From Desulfobulbaceae bacterium (GTDB lineage: Bacteria; Desulfobacterota; Desulfobulbia; Desulfobulbales; Desulfobulbaceae): 64,000 nt of DNA. Within the stretch, counting starts at the first letter, position 1; each line of letters starts with the position of its first letter. Location: NCBI GenBank assembly GCA_023544645.1, contig JAMJFO010000001.1, forward strand, positions 1-64,000, in the 5' to 3' direction. Positions 37,819 to 46,279 of this stretch are shown in pieces. Under the pieces are notes generated by a model. It had not been told where the DNA came from, searched no databases, and worked only from the letters and a program-made list of their open reading frames with translations. The position numbers were made by a program, and so were the translations under genes.

Positions 37819-38040
37819 TTATGAAAAAATCATCCTGCCGGTGGCAATGAATGTATACAAGAACAGCGCCGTTGACGATAGATACAACGATTTAACCAGT
37901 TGCCGCCATGTCCTCCGTTTTACAATTTCTTGCGCAGTTGCAACTGTAAAACGCTGATAGATAGTAATTCCTTCCTGTTTGTTCAAATCAGGGTTGCCAT
38001 ATTCGTCCCCACCACAGTATAATTCCACCTTGCTATTCAA
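37819..38040 (-). CDS. Possible small membrane protein
   Basis: A 73-residue reading frame between two plus-strand genes. The N-terminal half is polar (YCGGDEYGNPDLNKQEG) and the C-terminal half has one hydrophobic stretch (LYLSSTALFLYTFIATG). The start would be TTG with no clear ribosome site. I do not recognise it. Amino-acid composition looks protein-like, but the evidence is thin and it could be a chance frame. Confidence 0.25.
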   Translation of the reverse strand: MNSKVELYCGGDEYGNPDLNKQEGITIYQRFTVATAQEIVKRRTWRQLVKSLYLSSTALFLYTFIATGRMIFS

Positions 38041-38059
38041 GGCTTAATTTTCACAGAGT

Positions 38060-39268
38060 ATGCTCATGATAAAATGGATTTTTTCATTTTTTGCCGTCAT
38101 ATTTTTTGCGCAACCAGCCGTGGGGCAGGAGGGGGATTTTGCCCGGTGTATCGCCGGTCTGCGCGAACGGGCAAAGTCAGAACGCCTGCCGGCCTGGATA
38201 GTGGACGAGGTGATGCCGAACCTCAGCTACCAGTCCCGGGTTATCGAATTGGACCGGTCACAGCCTGAATTCACCCAGACGTTTGCCGATTATCTCCATC
38301 GCCGGCTTACACCGGAACGGATCGAACGCGGGCGACAGCTGCGTGATGAGTATGATCTGTTTCTTGCAGAACTGACGCGAAAATATGGTGTTCCCGGTCA
38401 CTATCTTATTGCATTCTGGGGCCTGGAGACAAATTATGGCAATTATCTCGGAAAGATGCCAACCCTGGACTGCCTGGCCACCCTCGCCTGTGATCCCCGC
38501 CGCAGTGATTATTTTACCGGGGAGCTGATGACTGCCCTGTCCCTGCTGCAAAGGGAATCCCTTACTCCCGATGAGATGAAGGGTTCATGGGCTGGCGCCG
38601 TGGGCCATACCCAATTCATGCCTTCAGCATACAGCAGGCATGCCGTCGATGGTGATGGTGACGGCACCATCAACCTGTGGCAGAGTGAGCGTGATGCCCT
38701 GGCCAGCGGCGCAAATTTTCTTGCCGGCCTTGGCTGGAAAACGGGTGAGCGTTGGGGCAGGGAGGTGACTCTGCCCGAAAATTTTCCGTATGCGGAAACC
38801 GGATTGGCAAATCGGAAGCCTCTCAGCGCCTGGAGAGATCTCGGAGTAACCATGACCGATGGGACCCCGCTGCCCGATGTGGGAATGAAAGGGGCGATCC
38901 TGGTTCCGGCGGGACATACCGGGCCGGCGTTTATAGTATACCGGAATTTTGATGTTATTATGCGCTGGAATCGCAGTGAATCCTATGCGCTGTCTGTGGG
39001 ATTGCTGGCAGATAGAATCGCCGGCGGAGTTTCCCTTGCCCGTCCTCCATCGACAACCGAATCGGCATTGAGCCGAAGAACCGTTGAAAAAATACAGATG
39101 CGGTTGAATGATCTGGGGTTTTCCGCCGGCGGGGTGGATGGTGTGCTGGGACCGGCCACGCGGTCAGCCCTGCGTGCTTTTCAGAAGTCAACCGGTATGG
39201 TTGCTGATGGACACCCGGACGGCAAGACTCTCAGGGCACTTAAGATCGCGTTAGAACCTTCATCATGA
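38060..39268 (+). CDS. Lytic murein transglycosylase (MltB type) with peptidoglycan-binding domain
   Basis: A 402-residue exported muramidase. The signal peptide is residues ~1-22 (cleavage after AVG). The transglycosylase domain has the catalytic glutamate E123 in FWGLETNYGNY, then GAVGHTQFMPSAYSRHAVD and DALASGANFLAGLGW. Residues ~335-400 form a PG-binding domain (QMRLNDLGFSAGGVDGVLG then ATRSALRAFQKSTG). Such enzymes cut the glycan strand to 1,6-anhydro-MurNAc ends. No lipobox is visible, so it should be soluble in the periplasm. Its stop overlaps the next gene by four bases, linking it to the Bax-like hydrolase. Confidence 0.9.
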   Translation: MLMIKWIFSFFAVIFFAQPAVGQEGDFARCIAGLRERAKSERLPAWIVDEVMPNLSYQSRVIELDRSQPEFTQTFADYLHRRLTPERIERGRQLRDEYDLFLAELTRKYGVPGHYLIAFWGLETNYGNYLGKMPTLDCLATLACDPRRSDYFTGELMTALSLLQRESLTPDEMKGSWAGAVGHTQFMPSAYSRHAVDGDGDGTINLWQSERDALASGANFLAGLGWKTGERWGREVTLPENFPYAETGLANRKPLSAWRDLGVTMTDGTPLPDVGMKGAILVPAGHTGPAFIVYRNFDVIMRWNRSESYALSVGLLADRIAGGVSLARPPSTTESALSRRTVEKIQMRLNDLGFSAGGVDGVLGPATRSALRAFQKSTGMVADGHPDGKTLRALKIALEPSS

Positions 39269-40149
39269 ATCATGATTCTCCACAGCGGTCCGTCGATTTC
39301 CGCAATCTTTTGTTCACCATGGGCGGACTGGCGATTGTGCTGCTCCTGATCGTTTTTGTCAGGGAAAGGACCGTCTTGCAGGAACCGCCGGTTGTTGCCG
39401 AAAAGCAGGTTAAGGTTGAGAAAAAAAAATTGACGCAAAAGACAACGCTGGATATCCAGCCGCTGGTGACCAGGTTTGGTCCTCTTCCGGATTTCAATTC
39501 CTACAGGCAGGTCGAGAAACGAAAAGCGGCATTTATCGATTACCTGTCCCCCATCATTGAATACCAGAACAATAAGATCCTGCATGACAGAGCCCGTCTG
39601 GAAAAGGTAGCGAGACGTATCCTCAATGGAGAAGCACTCCCCGGGGAGGAAAAAAGATGGCTGAAACAGCTGGCCGACAAGTATGAAGTACAGTGGAACA
39701 GCGACGACCCTGCTGCAGCGGTGTTCAGGCTTGCCCGTCGGGTGGACGTCATTCCCCTGTCATTGGCGCTTGTGCAGGCGGCCAAGGAATCAAGCTGGGG
39801 ACGGTCCAGATACGCGGTGGAAGTCAATAATCTTTTCGGCCAGTGGTGCTATGATCAGGGATGCGGGGTTATCCCCGGAGAAAGGCCTGCCGATGCCATT
39901 CATGAAGTAAAGAGATTTAACACGGTTTCCGACGCCACCCGCAGTTATATCCATAACCTGAATACGCATCCTCAGTATGCGAGACTCAGGCGGATTCGCC
40001 AGAACCTGCGGATGCGTCATGAACCCCTTTCCGGCCGGGTGCTGGCTGAAGGTCTGCTCTACTACTCGGAGAGACGACAGGCGTACGTCAGGGAGGTCAA
40101 GGAGATGATCCATCAGTTCCATCTATTTCAACAGCAAAGAACAGGGTAA
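39265..40149 (+). CDS. Bax-like glucosaminidase
   Basis: A 294-residue membrane-anchored protein. One N-terminal helix (LLFTMGGLAIVLLLIVFV, ~15-32) precedes a lysine-rich linker, then a glucosaminidase-family domain with LALVQAAKESSWGRSRYAVE (the glutamate in KESSWG is the likely catalytic acid), NNLFGQWC and EVKRFNTVSDATRSYIHNLN. The pattern matches E. coli Bax and related beta-N-acetylglucosaminidases. It overlaps the MltB gene (ATGA) and abuts the deacetylase gene directly (stop 40149, start 40150), so three wall- or polysaccharide-acting proteins are co-translated. Confidence 0.85.
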   Translation: MNHDSPQRSVDFRNLLFTMGGLAIVLLLIVFVRERTVLQEPPVVAEKQVKVEKKKLTQKTTLDIQPLVTRFGPLPDFNSYRQVEKRKAAFIDYLSPIIEYQNNKILHDRARLEKVARRILNGEALPGEEKRWLKQLADKYEVQWNSDDPAAAVFRLARRVDVIPLSLALVQAAKESSWGRSRYAVEVNNLFGQWCYDQGCGVIPGERPADAIHEVKRFNTVSDATRSYIHNLNTHPQYARLRRIRQNLRMRHEPLSGRVLAEGLLYYSERRQAYVREVKEMIHQFHLFQQQRTG

Positions 40150-41208
40150 ATGAAAAATTCTGTCATGGCGGTTGCGCTCATCCTGTTTTGGAGTGCTTCA
40201 CTCCATGCCGCAGATCACGCGGTGGTTCTTCTTTATCATCATGTCAGCGACAAAACGCCGGCCAGCACCAGCGTAACACCGGCAGTCTTCCGCCGGCACC
40301 TTGATTATCTTGAATCGGAAGGTTTCATCGTTCTGCCTCTCAGCCGGGTGTTGAAGGCCCTTGAGGATGGGCGTCCGGTGCCTGACAGAACAGTATCCAT
40401 TACCTTTGATGATGCGTATCGGTCCGTTGTTGACCAGGCACTGCCCATGCTGAAGCAAAGAAAGTATCCTTTCACGGTTTTTGTCAATACCGATGCCATT
40501 GACCGGCAGTATCGCAGCTACATGGGGTGGGATGATCTCAGGCGGCTGCTTGATAACGGGGCGGAAATCGGCAACCATAGTCATACCCATGCCCATCTGG
40601 CCAGGCGTCTGGAAGGAGAAACCGAGCAGCAATGGCGCGCCCGGGTCGAGCAGGATATTGAATTTGCCGGCAGGCGTTTGCTGAAAAAACTTGGTGTTCA
40701 AGCGCATATGTTCGCCTACCCCTACGGAGAGCATACTGCCGAACTGCGGGAGATAGTTGACGGGCTTGGATATATGGGCATTGCCCAGCAGTCAGGGGCT
40801 GTGGGGTACGGTTTCAACAGGCTGGCCGTGCCCCGCTTTCCCATGGCGACAAACCATGCGGATATGGATCGTTTTGCAGTCAGCGTTAATTCCCGGCCGT
40901 TGCCGGTGATTGACGTTGCATCCGGACCGGCCGTCCAGGTTGCCGGAGAAACCAGCCAATATCAACTGGCTTTCACTTTGCTGGCGGGAGATTATCATTC
41001 ATCCTCCCTTTCCTGCTACAGCAGTGACGGTGAAAAACTGGAACTGAGGAGGGAGGGCGATCGGATTTCAGTGGGGTTGCCGGACTGGGGTTCAGGCCGT
41101 CAAAAAATTAACTGTACCGCGCCTTCCTTGACAGAAAATGGTGAATATTACTGGTACTCCCACTTGTGGCTGATCAAAGAGCCCGACGGGAACTGGTACA
41201 CAGAGTAA
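40150..41208 (+). CDS. Polysaccharide deacetylase (NodB domain)
   Basis: A 352-residue exported protein with a signal peptide (residues 1-~20, cleavage after LHA). The NodB fold shows LYHHVSDKTPAS, the metal-binding pair in VSITFDDAY and HxxxH-type NHSHTHAHL, plus MFAYPYGEHT. The opening VVLLYHHV and the order of motifs resemble the N-terminal deacetylase domain of PgaB/IcaB, which partly de-N-acetylates poly-GlcNAc. The C-terminal ~90 residues look like an extra beta domain. No pgaC-type synthase is in the window, so the substrate could be peptidoglycan or an exopolysaccharide made elsewhere. Confidence 0.87.
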   Translation: MKNSVMAVALILFWSASLHAADHAVVLLYHHVSDKTPASTSVTPAVFRRHLDYLESEGFIVLPLSRVLKALEDGRPVPDRTVSITFDDAYRSVVDQALPMLKQRKYPFTVFVNTDAIDRQYRSYMGWDDLRRLLDNGAEIGNHSHTHAHLARRLEGETEQQWRARVEQDIEFAGRRLLKKLGVQAHMFAYPYGEHTAELREIVDGLGYMGIAQQSGAVGYGFNRLAVPRFPMATNHADMDRFAVSVNSRPLPVIDVASGPAVQVAGETSQYQLAFTLLAGDYHSSSLSCYSSDGEKLELRREGDRISVGLPDWGSGRQKINCTAPSLTENGEYYWYSHLWLIKEPDGNWYTE

Positions 41209-41273
41209 GGTGGTATTTTTCTGAAATATGACAACGAAAAGACCTTTGACCGAGGTGTCTGGCAACAGGTCTT

Positions 41274-41287
41274 CCCGGCTTGCCGGG
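41274..41287. terminator. Short hairpin between convergent genes
   Basis: CCCGGC-TT-GCCGGG forms a perfect 6-bp stem between the convergent deacetylase and ABC permease genes. There is no clear T run on either side, so termination is only suggested by position. Confidence 0.3.
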
Positions 41288-41302
41288 TCTGGGATATAAA
41301 AA

Positions 41303-42499
41303 CTATTCTTCTTTAATTGCCTGGAGAGGTTCCATCCTCGCCAGCCGAATCACCGGGATGGCCGCGCCGATAAGGCAGACGCCGATGCCGACCAGCATGG
41401 CAATAATACTGTACATGACATTGAGCATGGAGATCGAGGCATAGGCCCCGAGTTTGCTGAGCAGATCAAAGTTGCCGGCAAGGTGGTGGATGAGATAGTT
41501 GCCGATGCCGATGCCGATAATTCCGCCCAGGAGACTGATGATGGCGGCCTCGGACAGAAACATTTTCATGATGTGGGACCTGTGGGCGCCAATTGCGCGT
41601 AATATACCCACTTCCCGCCGCCTTTCATTGGCCAGGGCCGTGAAGGTCGACCAGGCAAGAAGCACGGCCAGGGCTGAAGAAATGAGGATGGTGATGGAAA
41701 AAACGCTGGTAATGTCTCTGAGGGTTGTGCGGACATTCGCGCCGATGCTGCCCCTGGTCATGGTTCCGATATTGGGGAACATGCCCTGGATTTTATTGGT
41801 CGCATCCACCAGTTCAACCCCTTCTTTTAATTTAATAAATATAATCGAAATTTTCCCGGGAGAATATTTGCCCGTGACAGATGCGGAGATTTTGTCCAGA
41901 TCTTCAACCCGCATAAAGATTCCATGGTCCAGTCCGGTGCCTGTTTCCCTGAGGTCGCCGACAACTTTGACCTCTTTGTTGAACAGGGCCATGGTCTTGA
42001 TCAGGCCGAGATATTCATACACATAGCTGCCAATATAGACTTCTCCCTCTTCCAGGGGTTTGGGAGGTTCGCTGAACCAGGGAGATATGACAAAATCCGT
42101 TTCCGGGTCAAATGCCACTACTTGCCCTTCAACAATGCTGCAACACCCGGATTCAAGGGTTTCCAGGTAAATCTGGAAGGTGGCTTTTTCAATCTCGGGC
42201 AGATCCTTGACTTTCTCATAGACTTCCCTGTCCATGTAAAAATCTTTTTTCTTGCTCTCAAGGATAAATTCCTCAGCCTTTTCTATGGCCTCAACAGGCA
42301 CCATAACAATCTCTGCGCCGAGTTTCCTTGATGCGGCTTCTATATCGTCATGGACCGCCCGGTTGAAAAGCAGGGCAAAGACCAGCAGGGAAACCAGCAG
42401 GGAAACAGCAGCGGCAAGGACAATATTGCGGAAAATTTTACGGGAAACGGTTTTCCAGGCAATACGGAGGATGGAATCCAATCGCTTTGAGGGGGGCAT
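41303..42499 (-). CDS. FtsX/MacB-type ABC transporter permease 1
   Basis: A 398-residue permease with the classic MacB/LolC layout: one N-terminal helix (IVLAAAVSLLVSLLVFALLF, ~26-45), a periplasmic domain of ~230 residues and three C-terminal helices (about 275-395) with ANERRREVGILRAIGAH, the coupling helix region. The periplasmic part has SGCCSIVEG and ETDFVISPW. The partner ATPase is probably that at 44289, across the divergent promoter. It lies downstream of the beta-propeller gene on the same strand, separated by a strong terminator hairpin, so it is likely expressed at a lower level by read-through. Confidence 0.87.
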   Translation of the reverse strand: MPPSKRLDSILRIAWKTVSRKIFRNIVLAAAVSLLVSLLVFALLFNRAVHDDIEAASRKLGAEIVMVPVEAIEKAEEFILESKKKDFYMDREVYEKVKDLPEIEKATFQIYLETLESGCCSIVEGQVVAFDPETDFVISPWFSEPPKPLEEGEVYIGSYVYEYLGLIKTMALFNKEVKVVGDLRETGTGLDHGIFMRVEDLDKISASVTGKYSPGKISIIFIKLKEGVELVDATNKIQGMFPNIGTMTRGSIGANVRTTLRDITSVFSITILISSALAVLLAWSTFTALANERRREVGILRAIGAHRSHIMKMFLSEAAIISLLGGIIGIGIGNYLIHHLAGNFDLLSKLGAYASISMLNVMYSIIAMLVGIGVCLIGAAIPVIRLARMEPLQAIKEE

Positions 42500-42613
42500 A
42501 GGTCAGTCCGGTTCTACAAAATCGTGATGATTATGATGCTATGTGTATGAGAGGACGAACAATGTATACATTGAGCGGGAAATGAATTCAACGAATAATT
42601 CGGAGAATGTTCA

Positions 42614-42645
42614 CAAAAAAACCGGAAGGGCGAACCCCTCCGGTT
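42614..42645 (-). terminator. Rho-independent terminator after the beta-propeller gene
   Basis: On the minus strand an 11-bp stem (AACCGGAGGGG with CCCTTCCGGTT, one G-T pair) is closed by a TTCG tetraloop and followed by seven T residues. It lies just downstream of the beta-propeller stop at 42671. It should end most transcripts before the permease gene. Confidence 0.85.
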
Positions 42646-42670
42646 TCTTAAGCTTCAGTTAAAATTGATT

Positions 42671-43849
42671 TTACTGAAAATTGGCATCAAGCCCGCAGAG
42701 AACAGCGTGGGTTTCCAGACCTTCTTCGTTATGGCAGGCAAGGCATGTTGAAGTTGACTGGCCAACGAATTTCTTGGCTGCAACGTCGAACAACTTGAGC
42801 TGGCCGTCCATGGTGAAATCGTCTGCTCCCAGTTTGTCACCGGTAAACACTTCGTCTTCACAGTTCGGCGCTTCACGGGAGATTTTTTTGAAATTGCCGT
42901 TGTTCAGTGTTTTGGTTCTGGAGGTGGCAATAACATACTTGCTGTCCGGGGTGAACATGGCGTCATGGTTTTCTTCCAGCTCGCCCATGGGTTGACGAAC
43001 AACGAGTTCAAGGGTCTCAGCGTCGACGATGTACATGGTGTCACCGCCGGAGAGTCCGATCAGCTTGCCGTCCGGAGAGTAGGTGGAACGGAAGTTGACG
43101 GTCTTGCCGGCGTTGCCAGGAATGGCTGCTCTTTTGATGAGCTTGACTTCACCTTTTTCAAGAGCCTGGGCATCGAGAAGCATGAGGTGGATCTTGCCGA
43201 TGGGCTTGCCATGATCCGAATCAGCCTCGTTTACGGAGATCAGCATCTTGGTCATGTCCGGCGAGTTAACGCCGTGATAGAATTTGTAAGGAACCCCCGG
43301 GTCAGCCTCGGTTCCTTCCAGGAAAACACTGGCAACACGTTTCATGTCTGATTTCTGGAAAACATCGATATACCCCTTGCTGCTCATGGTGATGGGGAAA
43401 AAGAAATCCTTGGTCTGGCCGGAACCACAGTACATAGACTTGGTGTTTCCCTGACCCTTTTCAGGAACCGGCGCCACAACGTCCATTACTTTCTCGCCTG
43501 ATTTGAGATCAGTTGCGCCGACATGGGGGCCGCCGACTTCCTTGTCGATTTTATAGGTGGACCAGAACATCAGGTCTCTTTTGTTGGCATCGATACGCGC
43601 ATCATGGACCGGATGGGTCGCGGCGTCGCCGATATCTACTTTGTCCAGGGCTTTGAGTTTGATAGGTGCGGCTGCACTGGGGTCAATTTCAACAGTGGCT
43701 TTCGCAAAGTGGCCGCCCATGCCGGCAACGTATACTTCCGCATTGTAGCTTTCAGCTTGCGCTGATGACTGGAAGCCTAATGTTCCCATCGTCAGGGCGC
43801 CGGCAGCAACAAGGGCGTACAAACAGGTTTTCTTGGAAATGATTTTCAT
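42671..43849 (-). CDS. Periplasmic beta-propeller protein with C-terminal haem c motif
   Basis: A 392-residue exported protein I cannot assign to a named family. The signal peptide is residues 1-~32 (cleavage after AQA). The mature region shows repeated propeller-blade patterns, e.g. YHGVNSPDMTKMLISV, STYSPDGKLIGLSGGDTMYI and HDAMFTPDSKYVIATS. Histidines recur at or near blade starts: H47 (GGHFAK), H79 and H82 (THPVHDAR), H109 (GGPHVG), H192 (FYHGVN) and H295 (ENHDAM). One haem motif CLACH occupies 369-373, with further cysteines at 141, 330 and 385. A metal or haem d1-like centre inside a propeller is plausible. The AGGAAGGAG site and own terminator suggest strong expression. NosL, TlpA and ABC genes surround it. 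Confidence 0.75.
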   Translation of the reverse strand: MKIISKKTCLYALVAAGALTMGTLGFQSSAQAESYNAEVYVAGMGGHFAKATVEIDPSAAAPIKLKALDKVDIGDAATHPVHDARIDANKRDLMFWSTYKIDKEVGGPHVGATDLKSGEKVMDVVAPVPEKGQGNTKSMYCGSGQTKDFFFPITMSSKGYIDVFQKSDMKRVASVFLEGTEADPGVPYKFYHGVNSPDMTKMLISVNEADSDHGKPIGKIHLMLLDAQALEKGEVKLIKRAAIPGNAGKTVNFRSTYSPDGKLIGLSGGDTMYIVDAETLELVVRQPMGELEENHDAMFTPDSKYVIATSRTKTLNNGNFKKISREAPNCEDEVFTGDKLGADDFTMDGQLKLFDVAAKKFVGQSTSTCLACHNEEGLETHAVLCGLDANFQ

Positions 43850-43864
43850 ATTCTCCTTCCTCCG

Positions 43865-43966
43865 TCACAATTGATGTAATTGGCCGGCAAAAATCCGAAG
43901 CAGGTTTGGTTGCTGCTCCATGGCGTTGCCGGCCACCACATGCGCCAGTCGGCTTACTGTTGTCAT
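43865..43966 (-). CDS. Possible 33-residue small protein in the beta-propeller leader
   Basis: An ATG preceded by AGAGGAAAG opens a 33-codon frame ending TGA 15 bases before the beta-propeller start. The product begins MTTVSRLAHVVAGNAMEQQ and ends GQLHQL, amphipathic, with no membrane segment. It overlaps one of the sequence words shared with the 52.5-kb regulatory region. It may be a real small protein, a translational leader, or chance; the ribosome site and tight spacing favour one of the first two. Confidence 0.4.
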   Translation of the reverse strand: MTTVSRLAHVVAGNAMEQQPNLLRIFAGQLHQL

Positions 43967-43980
43967 GTGGACTTTCCTCT

Positions 43981-44008
43981 TGTGGTACTTGTACCACACC
44001 GTGTGGTA
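43981..44008. promoter_or_regulatory. Overlapping TGTGGTA palindromes (candidate operator)
   Basis: TGTGGTAC-TT-GTACCACA (43981-43998) and TACCACAC-C-GTGTGGTA (43992-44008) are both perfect and overlap, giving three TGTGGTA half-sites in 28 bp. They lie in the divergent region between the beta-propeller and ABC ATPase genes. TACCACAC occurs again at 52324 and CTTGTGGTAC at 52508, in front of the second NosL and the ArsR gene. The binding protein is unknown. Confidence 0.6.
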
Positions 44009-44288
44009 GTTTCGCAAATAAAATTTTAATCATTTTTCAAAAAAATACAACAGAAAGAAGTATTTCCGATTTAATGCCGGAAATTTAGGCGGTTGATTAC
44101 GGTCCATATAATTTTATCACTACAGTTTGTTGAATAAGTTTGTTGAATAAAGAAGGTGATTTTTTGCCTTTTTGTCGAATCTGCAATTTTCACTCCGAGA
44201 AATATGCCTATGAGCAGTTGTTGCATATCGTCTTTGCTTCGGATATCATTCTGATACACACTCTCAATAACCTGAAAGGAACCTGGAC
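44009..44288. other. AT-rich upstream region of the ABC-TlpA-NosL operon
   Basis: This 280-bp stretch has no credible gene. It contains a perfect 13-bp tandem duplication AGTTTGTTGAATA at 44124-44136 and 44137-44149. I see no sigma-70 promoter good enough to call. Confidence 0.5.
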
Positions 44289-45002
44289 ATGATTATCGAA
44301 TGTCGTGATCTCCACAAGGAGTATAGTGCAGACAACCGTGTTGTTACCGCTGTGCACAATGTCAATTTTTCCGTCGAAAAAGGGGAATTCGTCGTTATTC
44401 TCGGCCATTCCGGCTCCGGCAAGACTACTCTGCTGAGTCTCATCGGGGGGCTGACCGTCCCTGACCGAGGCAGCGTGTTTATCAATGGGATTGAAAACTG
44501 GCAGCAGAGCGATGAAGACCTCTCGGATATGAGGAACTGTACCATCGGGTTTGTTTTCCAGTTTGCCAGCCTGATCCCCACCCTTACTTCCCTGGAAAAT
44601 GTTCTTCTCCCGCTGTCCTTCGGTAAGCGCCCGCGGGGTGATTATCAACAGGCCCTTGAAATCCTCGAGCTGGTCGGATTGAAGGACAAGGCCAATGCCT
44701 TTCCCTCCCAGCTTTCCGGTGGCCAACAGCGGCGGATAGCCATTGCCAGGGCATTCATCAATCAGCCGGACATTATCCTGGCAGATGAGCCGACCGGCGA
44801 CCTGGATGAGCAAACCGAGAAGGAGATTCTTGATATTTTCCGCAAATATAACGAAAAAGGAATGACCTTTGTGGTGGTTACCCACAACACCCACCTGGCC
44901 CTGACTCAAAAAGATGCGAGAGTTCTTGAGATGCGCCAGGGAATCCTCGGTGACCGGATTTCTGTCCAGGAAAAAATTAAGGATATGATCGGAGCAGTTT
45001 GA
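44289..45002 (+). CDS. ABC transporter ATPase 1 (LolD/MacB type)
   Basis: A 237-residue ATPase. Walker A is GHSGSGKTT (about 39-47), the Q loop is in VFQFASLIPTLTSLEN, the signature is LSGGQQRRIAIARA, Walker B is IILADEPTGDLD, and the switch is VVTHN with an unusual asparagine: the standard H-loop His is present (THNTHL). It belongs to the LolD/MacB/FtsE-like group that partners FtsX-type permeases. It opens the plus-strand set ATPase-TlpA-NosL-hypothetical-permease-ATPase-membrane protein. Permease 1 (41303) or permease 2 (46583) could be its partner. Confidence 0.9.
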   Translation: MIIECRDLHKEYSADNRVVTAVHNVNFSVEKGEFVVILGHSGSGKTTLLSLIGGLTVPDRGSVFINGIENWQQSDEDLSDMRNCTIGFVFQFASLIPTLTSLENVLLPLSFGKRPRGDYQQALEILELVGLKDKANAFPSQLSGGQQRRIAIARAFINQPDIILADEPTGDLDEQTEKEILDIFRKYNEKGMTFVVVTHNTHLALTQKDARVLEMRQGILGDRISVQEKIKDMIGAV

Positions 45003-45035
45003 AACAGGATGTTATTTGCCCAGCTCGAAAAAACT

Positions 45036-45548
45036 ATGATCAAGCGCCTGCTTTGTATAAGCCTGCTGCTCTTTTCCATGCTGTCAGCGGCATGCAGTCA
45101 GGAAAAAGTAACCAAGCTGCGGATCGGTGATCAGGCGCCGGCATTTACGTTGCAGGATCTTGAAGGAAAGACGATGAGGCTTTCGGACATGAAAGGTTCG
45201 CCGGTCCTGTTGCGGTTTTTCCTGACCGACTGCAAGTACTGCCGGGCCGATACCCCGGTATTCAACGACTTTTATACACGGTATCATGCCAATGGATTGC
45301 AGGTGCTCTATATCGATTCATTGGGAACGAACCTGAAGGTTGTTGAAGCCTTTGTCAAGGAGCTGGGCATTCTTTTTCCTGTCGCCCAGGATAAAGGAGG
45401 TGCGGTTTCGTCAAGTTACATGGTCAGGGCATTGCCCCAGACCATAGTGCTGGATCCGGACCACAATATCATAGCCGCTATTCTGGGCAGTGTGAGTGAA
45501 GCTGAATTGACGCAGTTGTTGTCGCCATATTTCTCGGAAAAATCCTGA
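45036..45548 (+). CDS. TlpA/ResA-like thiol-disulfide lipoprotein
   Basis: A 170-residue thioredoxin-fold protein. The signal ends in lipobox MLSAAC (C20), so it is anchored in the membrane facing the periplasm. LRIGDQAPAFTLQDLEG is the redoxin opening, and the active site CKYC lies at 66-69 (FLTDCKYCR). The cis-proline loop is VRALPQTIVLD. TlpA/ResA/Sco relatives reduce cysteines for haem attachment or copper insertion. Its place between an ABC ATPase and NosL suggests it keeps metal-binding thiols reduced. The frame is open from 45009, but ATG 45036 gives a standard signal peptide. Confidence 0.87.
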   Translation: MIKRLLCISLLLFSMLSAACSQEKVTKLRIGDQAPAFTLQDLEGKTMRLSDMKGSPVLLRFFLTDCKYCRADTPVFNDFYTRYHANGLQVLYIDSLGTNLKVVEAFVKELGILFPVAQDKGGAVSSSYMVRALPQTIVLDPDHNIIAAILGSVSEAELTQLLSPYFSEKS

Positions 45549-45561
45549 TGGGGGAAGAGTA

Positions 45562-46074
45562 ATGCTGTGCAGTTTCAATAAAATAATGGGCCTGGCAGGT
45601 GTCCTGCTGCTGATAGCTTTTGGCGGCAGTCTGCAGGCGGCCCCGGAAGAAAAGGTCGGCCACGACGAACGATGTTCCGTCTGCGGCATGTTCGTTGCCA
45701 AATATGAAAACTGGATCGTGCAGGTGCGTTTTGCTGATGACCGGGTAATGTTTTTCGATGGGGTCAAGGATATGCTGGTGTTTTATTTCAATCCCCGGAA
45801 ATACAGCGATAAGGAGCGGCAGGATATCAGCGAAATATGGGTCAAGGATTATTATTCCCTGGGATGGCTGGATGGTCGCAAAGCATTCTATGTAACCGGC
45901 AGTGATGTCTACGGCCCCATGGGGAAGGAATTCATTCCTTTTGACAGCAGAGAATCGGCGGATAATTTCCTGCGGGATCATCAGGGCCGGGAGGTTCTGC
46001 GGTTCGAGGAAATAACCGATGATATTGTCCAGTCCATGCGTTCCGGGTCTAAAATGCGTCATGGCGATAACTGA
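45562..46074 (+). CDS. NosL-type copper-binding protein 1
   Basis: A 170-residue exported protein with signal peptide to about residue 27 (SLQAA). The NosL metal motif is C38, C41, M43 in DERCSVCGMFVAKYENW. Then come FADDRVMFFDGVKDMLVFYF, WLDGRKAFYVTGSDVYGPMGKEFIPF and FLRDHQGREVLRFEEI, all family hallmarks. NosL binds Cu(I) and helps copper-site assembly in nitrous oxide reductase; no nosZ is present here. There is no lipobox, unlike classical NosL. It lies 13 bp after the TlpA-like gene, so copper and thiol chemistry are linked in this operon. Confidence 0.9.
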   Translation: MLCSFNKIMGLAGVLLLIAFGGSLQAAPEEKVGHDERCSVCGMFVAKYENWIVQVRFADDRVMFFDGVKDMLVFYFNPRKYSDKERQDISEIWVKDYYSLGWLDGRKAFYVTGSDVYGPMGKEFIPFDSRESADNFLRDHQGREVLRFEEITDDIVQSMRSGSKMRHGDN

Positions 46075-46109
46075 ACATGCCTGCGAAAAAGGCTGCAAGG
46101 AGGTAACTC

Positions 46110-46279
46110 CGCGCAGGTGTGTAACTAAACGATATGATTGTGCAAAATGTCGTACATATTCAGGGGCGCCGCAGATTTGTACTGAAAAGCGTAGGCTCAG
46201 AGGCCGAATATTCGCTATAGCCTGTGCTATGCGGGTATGAGCGATTTCGCGAAGATGTGGTGTCTGTGACCATTTACGC
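46110..46279 (+). repeat. Dispersed intergenic repeat, copy A
   Basis: A diverged ~170-bp copy of the element also found at 24534-24706 (inverted) and 60349-60515. It contains GTAACTAAACGATATGATT near the start, GGCGCCGCAGATTTG in the middle, and GATGTGGTGTCTGTGACC then ATTTACG at the end. It separates the first NosL gene from the next gene and overlaps the first ~18 codons of the longest frame of that gene. Confidence 0.7.

Noticed and set aside
37971-37999. GTTCAAATC resembling a tRNA T-loop
   Set aside because: No cloverleaf, acceptor stem or anticodon arm can be drawn around it.
42671-43849. Beta-propeller protein considered as NosZ or cytochrome cd1
   Set aside because: It lacks the CuA domain of NosZ and the full-length cd1 layout; only the propeller and a single haem motif are present.
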